From positions 1 through 24,331 of the IMG/VR virus record IMGVR_UViG_3300043543_000209: DNA of 24,331 nucleotides. One strand, 5' to 3'. Both the position numbers and the translations under genes were made by a program. Under the pieces are notes generated by a model, which was not told the DNA's origin, did not search any database, and was given only the letters and a program-made list of their open reading frames with translations. Each line of letters opens with the position of its first letter. Within the stretch, counting starts at the first letter, position 1. Shown one piece after another: positions 21,339-24,331 of the stretch. Origin of the DNA: a virus.

Positions 21339-22343
21339 ATGAGTATCCCTTCCGCTTCCAGCCGTTATCCTGGCGGTACCGGCGCCGCCATCGGGGCCGG
21401 TGGTTCGTACTCCGGCACGTTCATCCCGCAGCTCTGGAGCTCCAAGCTCCTCGTCAAATTCTATGACGCCACCGTGCTGTCGGCGGTGTCAAATACTTTG
21501 TACGAGGGCGAGTTCGCTAACCACGGCGACACCATTAAGATCCGGCAACGGCCGAACATTACGATCCGTAATTACTCGCCGGACCAGGAACTGACGGTTG
21601 AGCGTCCCAACGCCACGGTCATTGACTTCCAGATCGACTATGCGCACTACTTCACCGTGGTGCTTGACGATGTGTATCGCGTCCAGGCCGACATGGACCT
21701 GTTGAACATGTGGACCCAGGACGCCGCCGAGGCGATGAAGGTGCATATCGACCACCTGATGCTCAGAAACGTGTTCCTGGGCGGCGCGCATCCTGATAAC
21801 CGCGGCAACACCGCTGGTCGCATCTCGAACAACATCAAACTGGGGGTCACGACTAACCCGGTCCGTATCGGGTCGCGCGAGAACATCTACGTTGCTGGCA
21901 CCAAGATGGTTACAGACCTCATCATGGAGATGGGGCAGGTGCTCGATGAGCAGAACATTCCCGAGAATGACCGCTGGCTCATCATCCCGCCGTCTATCGC
22001 CACCATGATTAAGGTGTCGGAGCTTCGGGACGCCTCGCTGTCGGGTGACGGAACCTCGATGCTGCGCAACGGCCGGATCGGGCGGCTTGACCGGTTCACT
22101 GTGTATCAGAGCAACCTGCTGCCCACCGGCACTGCCGACGGCCTGGCCGCTAACGAGACCGCCATCTTTGCCGGGCATCCCATGGCGGTCACCTTCGCGT
22201 CGCAGATCAACAAGGTTCAGCGTATGGAGTCTGAACGTACGTTCGGCACCGTCCTGCGCGGACTTATGGTCTACGGTTGCAAGGTGCTTCAAAGCACGGC
22301 TCTTGTGCAAGCCATCGTCAAGCCCGGCAACCTGGTGTCGTAA
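21339..22343 (+). CDS. Major capsid protein, 334 aa
   Basis: The protein follows the scaffold, is strongly translated (GAAAGG RBS) and has the capsid style of podoviruses: a short N-arm (SGTFIPQLWSSKLLVKFYDATVLSAVSNTLYEGEF), a loop with NITIRNYSPDQELTVERPN, a long spine helix (DLLNMWTQDAAEAMKVHIDHLML) and strand-rich A-domain segments (ENDRWLIIPPSIATMIKV, RFTVYQSNLLP). The fold is expected to be HK97-like, as in P22- or HMO-2011-type coats. A strong hairpin follows the stop at 22352. No other candidate coat is present. Confidence 0.88.
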   Translation: MSIPSASSRYPGGTGAAIGAGGSYSGTFIPQLWSSKLLVKFYDATVLSAVSNTLYEGEFANHGDTIKIRQRPNITIRNYSPDQELTVERPNATVIDFQIDYAHYFTVVLDDVYRVQADMDLLNMWTQDAAEAMKVHIDHLMLRNVFLGGAHPDNRGNTAGRISNNIKLGVTTNPVRIGSRENIYVAGTKMVTDLIMEMGQVLDEQNIPENDRWLIIPPSIATMIKVSELRDASLSGDGTSMLRNGRIGRLDRFTVYQSNLLPTGTADGLAANETAIFAGHPMAVTFASQINKVQRMESERTFGTVLRGLMVYGCKVLQSTALVQAIVKPGNLVS

Positions 22344-22351
22344 CCTAGCAA

Positions 22352-22381
22352 GCGCGAGCGGCCTATGCAGGCCGCTCGCGC
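22352..22381 (+). other. 12-bp perfect hairpin after the major capsid gene
   Basis: GCGCGAGCGGCC (22352-22363) pairs perfectly with GGCCGCTCGCGC (22370-22381) around TATGCA. No T-tract follows. It lies between the capsid stop and the next RBS, where a message-stabilising or partial-attenuation hairpin is common, allowing high capsid synthesis relative to downstream genes. Confidence 0.7.
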
Positions 22382-22400
22382 CTACTCAGAGGAGATTGTC

Positions 22401-22661
22401 ATGGGCATCTCTACTTCTCATCGGTTCAAGCGGAGTCCGGCCGGAGACGTCTACCCGCTTGTGGAAGACCCCGAAAACCCGGGGACCTACGAGCTCCCAC
22501 TCCACTGGACGCTCTGCAGCGATGCAGAGGCGGCTGAGTATTTTCTTTCTGTGGGTGCCGACCTTGCTGCGCTCGGGCTGCAGGGCGCTCTCAAGCCAGA
22601 GCGCAGGTCCCGTAAGGTGACTGAGGCCGCGCCGGACCCGAACGCTGAGTTTCCTCTGTGA
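22401..22661 (+). CDS. Small hypothetical head protein, 86 aa
   Basis: A compact, acidic protein (RFKRSPAGDVYPLVEDPENPGTYELPLHWTLCSDAEAAEYFLSVGADLAALGL, then a basic/Pro-rich tail). The first 50 residues could be a small beta-rich decoration-like fold, but no family was recognised. ATG 22401 has GAGGAG six bases upstream; the open frame further upstream crosses the hairpin and is not used. Confidence 0.72.
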   Translation: MGISTSHRFKRSPAGDVYPLVEDPENPGTYELPLHWTLCSDAEAAEYFLSVGADLAALGLQGALKPERRSRKVTEAAPDPNAEFPL

Positions 22662-22678
22662 GCTGACGGGAGGCGGGC

Positions 22679-23011
22679 ATGATCAGCATGGGCAGGCTGA
22701 TCGCTGCCGTGCGCAGGGTAGTGCTCGACTCCGACCTGGACCAGCGCCGCTACTCGGATCAGGACATCAGGGAAGCAGTTCGCCTGTCTCTTGGCGAACT
22801 GCGCCTGTTTCGTCCTGACTTGTTCGTTGGGAATCCGGTCTCTATGCCGGATACCGACACTGCGGATGTTCTGCCTTTTGACGCCACGTTTGAGAGTGCT
22901 CTTGTCTACCTAACTGCCGGACAACTGCTGTTTGCCGGGCAGGATGGGCAAGCGCTTCAGGCTGGAGCAGCGTTCCAGGAGCGTGGGCGGATCATGCTAC
23001 AGGGGGTGTAA
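22679..23011 (+). CDS. Head-tail adaptor-like protein (DUF6682-like), 110 aa
   Basis: Helical protein beginning LIAAVRRVVLDSDLDQRRYSDQDIREAVRLSLGELRLFRPDLF, a pattern typical of the small adaptor family that follows podovirus coats and includes DUF6682 members. It would sit under the portal at the head-tail joint. ATG 22679 follows GGGAGG; its stop TAA overlaps the next ATG (TAATG at 23009). Confidence 0.78.
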   Translation: MISMGRLIAAVRRVVLDSDLDQRRYSDQDIREAVRLSLGELRLFRPDLFVGNPVSMPDTDTADVLPFDATFESALVYLTAGQLLFAGQDGQALQAGAAFQERGRIMLQGV

Positions 23012-23634
23012 TGGACACGGCTGTCAGCATCGCGATGGCTGATCTGCCCGGTGCGGGGCTTGAGGCGGTGCGGGCAGCAGCGCTGACTGTTGCGCGCGAC
23101 TTCTTTTCCCGCACTGGCACCTGGAGGATGACGGTCACGGAGGACCTCGATTTCGCTGACCCGGTCTACCAGTTGACATGCCCGCCCGGCTCCACCTTGG
23201 CAAATATTCCGTTTGCCCAAGTCGACGGCTGGCCGTTGCCTGCCGTGGCCAAGGACTTCCTGCACTCGCGCAACATGGATGGGCGCCGATGCTTTCACTG
23301 GACGGCTAGCCCGGACGGAGCTGAGGTCAGGTTTGAGGGTCTTGGGGAGGGGGGCACCGGCAAAATGCTCCTCGAAGCAGCTCTGTATCCTACTCGTATA
23401 GATGCCGTGCCGCCCCAACTTGATGCCCAGCACGGACCGGTCGTGGCGCTTGGCATCCTCAGTCTGATGATGAACCAACCCAAGCGGCCATACACCAACC
23501 CGGTGCTTGCCAGGCAACACGGGATGGCGTACCGTTCTCAACGGTATATGGCTGCCAGAACCGCCGCGACAGGCAATCTGCATGACCCAGCCTACGAAAC
23601 CCGGCTCCCCTCTCCCCTCAGGTGGTATCCATGA
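23011..23634 (+). CDS. Second head-tail adaptor-like protein, 207 aa
   Basis: A mixed alpha/beta protein: helix EAVRAAALTVARDFFSRTG, strands WRMTVTEDLDF and YQLTCPPGS, then a Cys/His/Trp region (DGRRCFHWTASPDG) and a C-terminal helix (GPVVALGILSLMMNQPKRPY). Position after the small adaptor and before the nozzle-like gene matches tail tubular A-type adaptor proteins of podoviruses. Start and stop overlap both neighbours (TAATG, ATGA), indicating continuous translation. Confidence 0.75.
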   Translation: MDTAVSIAMADLPGAGLEAVRAAALTVARDFFSRTGTWRMTVTEDLDFADPVYQLTCPPGSTLANIPFAQVDGWPLPAVAKDFLHSRNMDGRRCFHWTASPDGAEVRFEGLGEGGTGKMLLEAALYPTRIDAVPPQLDAQHGPVVALGILSLMMNQPKRPYTNPVLARQHGMAYRSQRYMAARTAATGNLHDPAYETRLPSPLRWYP

Positions 23635-23741
23635 AGTCTTCGAAGAAACCGATGGCAGGCAAACCGACGTTCAAGCCATGCAAGAAATGCCCGAACCCGG
23701 CGAAGTGCGCGCGGGCAGGGGTGTGCGCAGCCAAAAGCTGA
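23631..23741 (+). CDS. 36-aa Cys-rich putative zinc-binding peptide
   Basis: A very short gene starting at ATG 23631, coupled to the previous stop (ATGA). The sequence ends FKPCKKCPNPAKCARAGVC followed by AAKS, with Cys spaced C-x2-C-x5-C-x5-C, a compact zinc-knuckle-like pattern. Small Cys-rich peptides of this form occur in many phages; no function is known. The gene overlaps the N-terminal reading frame of the next HTH protein in a different frame. Confidence 0.65.
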   Translation: MKSSKKPMAGKPTFKPCKKCPNPAKCARAGVCAAKS

Positions 23742-23938
23742 CACCTTTCGGTAGATACCTTCAGACAGACCTGGCGGGAAGCACGTATGCGCAGGTAGCT
23801 GCGCAACTGGGCATTAGTGAAAGCTATGTCGGACTGCTCGCCACAGGGCGTCGGGTCCCGTCATTGCGTCTGGCTAAGCGCATAAATCTGTTTACCGGAG
23901 GTAAGATCGACCCCTTGCGCGACTGGAGCGACCGATGA
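23687..23938 (+). CDS. HTH protein inside the head-tail operon, up to 83 aa
   Basis: The C-terminal part is a clear helix-turn-helix of Cro/XRE character: TPFGRYLQTDLAGSTYAQVAAQLGISESYVGLLATGRRVPSLRLAKRIN. The start is uncertain: ATG 23687 has a weak upstream AAGAA, and GTG 23705 or GTG 23723 are alternatives; the frame is open further left, inside the previous gene. The stop overlaps the next gene (ATGA at 23935). A DNA-binding protein in the middle of a structural operon could repress or tune late expression; its target is not visible. Confidence 0.7.
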   Translation: MPEPGEVRAGRGVRSQKLTPFGRYLQTDLAGSTYAQVAAQLGISESYVGLLATGRRVPSLRLAKRINLFTGGKIDPLRDWSDR

Positions 23939-24331
23939 TCGAGCGGTTCCGGCTTGCCATTCCTTCGCTCGACATGCGGCACCTGGCGTCGCCGGAACTG
24001 GCATCTTACGCCGTCAATGCCGTTACGCGCTCAGGCTCGTTGTGCGGGCTGCGGCAGCCCAAATTGGAGGTTAAGCTTAGCGCGCCATTCGGGCGAGCAA
24101 TCAGACTCAAGGATCCCAGCGACGGCACCGTGTTGTGGGTGGGACTGCCTGCGGCGGACGACGAACTGATTACTTCTCCTGTGGTCAACGATCAGTTCGG
24201 CAGAGTTTATCGGTTCTCCAGGTTCGAAGCTCCTCAAGTCAGCACCTTTGCCGGTTTGCGGCGCGGAGACGGCTTCTTTCCATTGGCTGTCCCCGCTCCT
24301 ACGCAATCTCCCTTGGCAGAAGTGGTCACGA
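23935..24331 (+). CDS. Tail nozzle/tubular-B-like protein (partial, C-terminus outside window)
   Basis: 132 residues are visible and the frame stays open to the window edge. The start is coupled by ATGA. The text (FRLAIPSLDMRHLASPELASYAVNAVTRSGSLCGLRQPKLEV) resembles the opening of large podovirus tail-nozzle proteins (tail tubular B type), which begin with a list of default values followed by beta-propeller-like repeats. It would form the tail channel below the adaptor ring. Only the N-terminus is present, so the family is inferred from position and style. Confidence 0.7.
   Translation, partial: MIERFRLAIPSLDMRHLASPELASYAVNAVTRSGSLCGLRQPKLEVKLSAPFGRAIRLKDPSDGTVLWVGLPAADDELITSPVVNDQFGRVYRFSRFEAPQVSTFAGLRRGDGFFPLAVPAPTQSPLAEVVT

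Overview
This window is part of a double-stranded DNA bacteriophage (or prophage) genome with GC-rich genes. The right half holds a near-complete packaging and head-assembly set: terminase large and small subunits, a large portal, a scaffold-like coiled-coil protein, a major capsid protein, two adaptor-like proteins and the start of a tail-nozzle-like protein. This composition suggests a short-tailed (podovirus-like) phage resembling the HMO-2011-like group; that placement is inference from gene order and protein character. The host cannot be named. A phage Csx16 homologue would imply a host lineage carrying type III CRISPR-Cas. One promoter sits so close to its start codon that the transcript is probably leaderless.

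Layout. (1) 1-1631, minus strand: a MoxR-like AAA+ ATPase cut by the window edge, a pentapeptide-repeat protein, a small protein matching the CRISPR-associated Csx16 family, and an unrecognised 88-residue protein, read from a promoter near 1763-1791. (2) 1632-3097: a gene-free, AT-rich, repeat-rich region with TTAACAA motifs, four 21-bp palindromic units and three and a half 74-bp tandem repeats; it is a replication-origin or control-region candidate. (3) 3098-4139, minus strand: a second pentapeptide protein and an unrecognised Ala-rich protein, whose DNA is packed with short perfect hairpins. (4) 4140-4537: a strong hairpin, then a C-rich (G-rich on the minus strand) telomere-like repeat, then a promoter. 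(5) 4538-12437, plus strand: a tightly overlapping tail-fibre/tailspike operon with a collagen-like spike, then a block that looks imported (knob-like fibre end, HD-domain protein, calcineurin-like phosphoesterase), closed by a strong terminator at 12518. (6) 12549-15454, plus strand: a new transcription unit with an unknown protein, an endolysin, a small protein, a holin candidate and a second tailspike. (7) 15455-17650, minus strand: terL, a small protein and terS. (8) 17665-24331, plus strand: portal, two small proteins, scaffold, capsid, small protein, adaptors, a tiny Cys-rich protein, an HTH protein and the first part of a tail-nozzle-like protein.

How it works together. Regions 7 and 8 package DNA and build the head; region 5 and the second spike recognise the host; region 6 lyses it. 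Regions 1-4 look like accessory or early functions, including a candidate counter-defence gene (the Csx16-like protein), and a possible origin or control region. The two observations most worth following are the phage-borne Csx16-like protein and the dense array of perfect hairpins running through coding DNA at 3098-4139.
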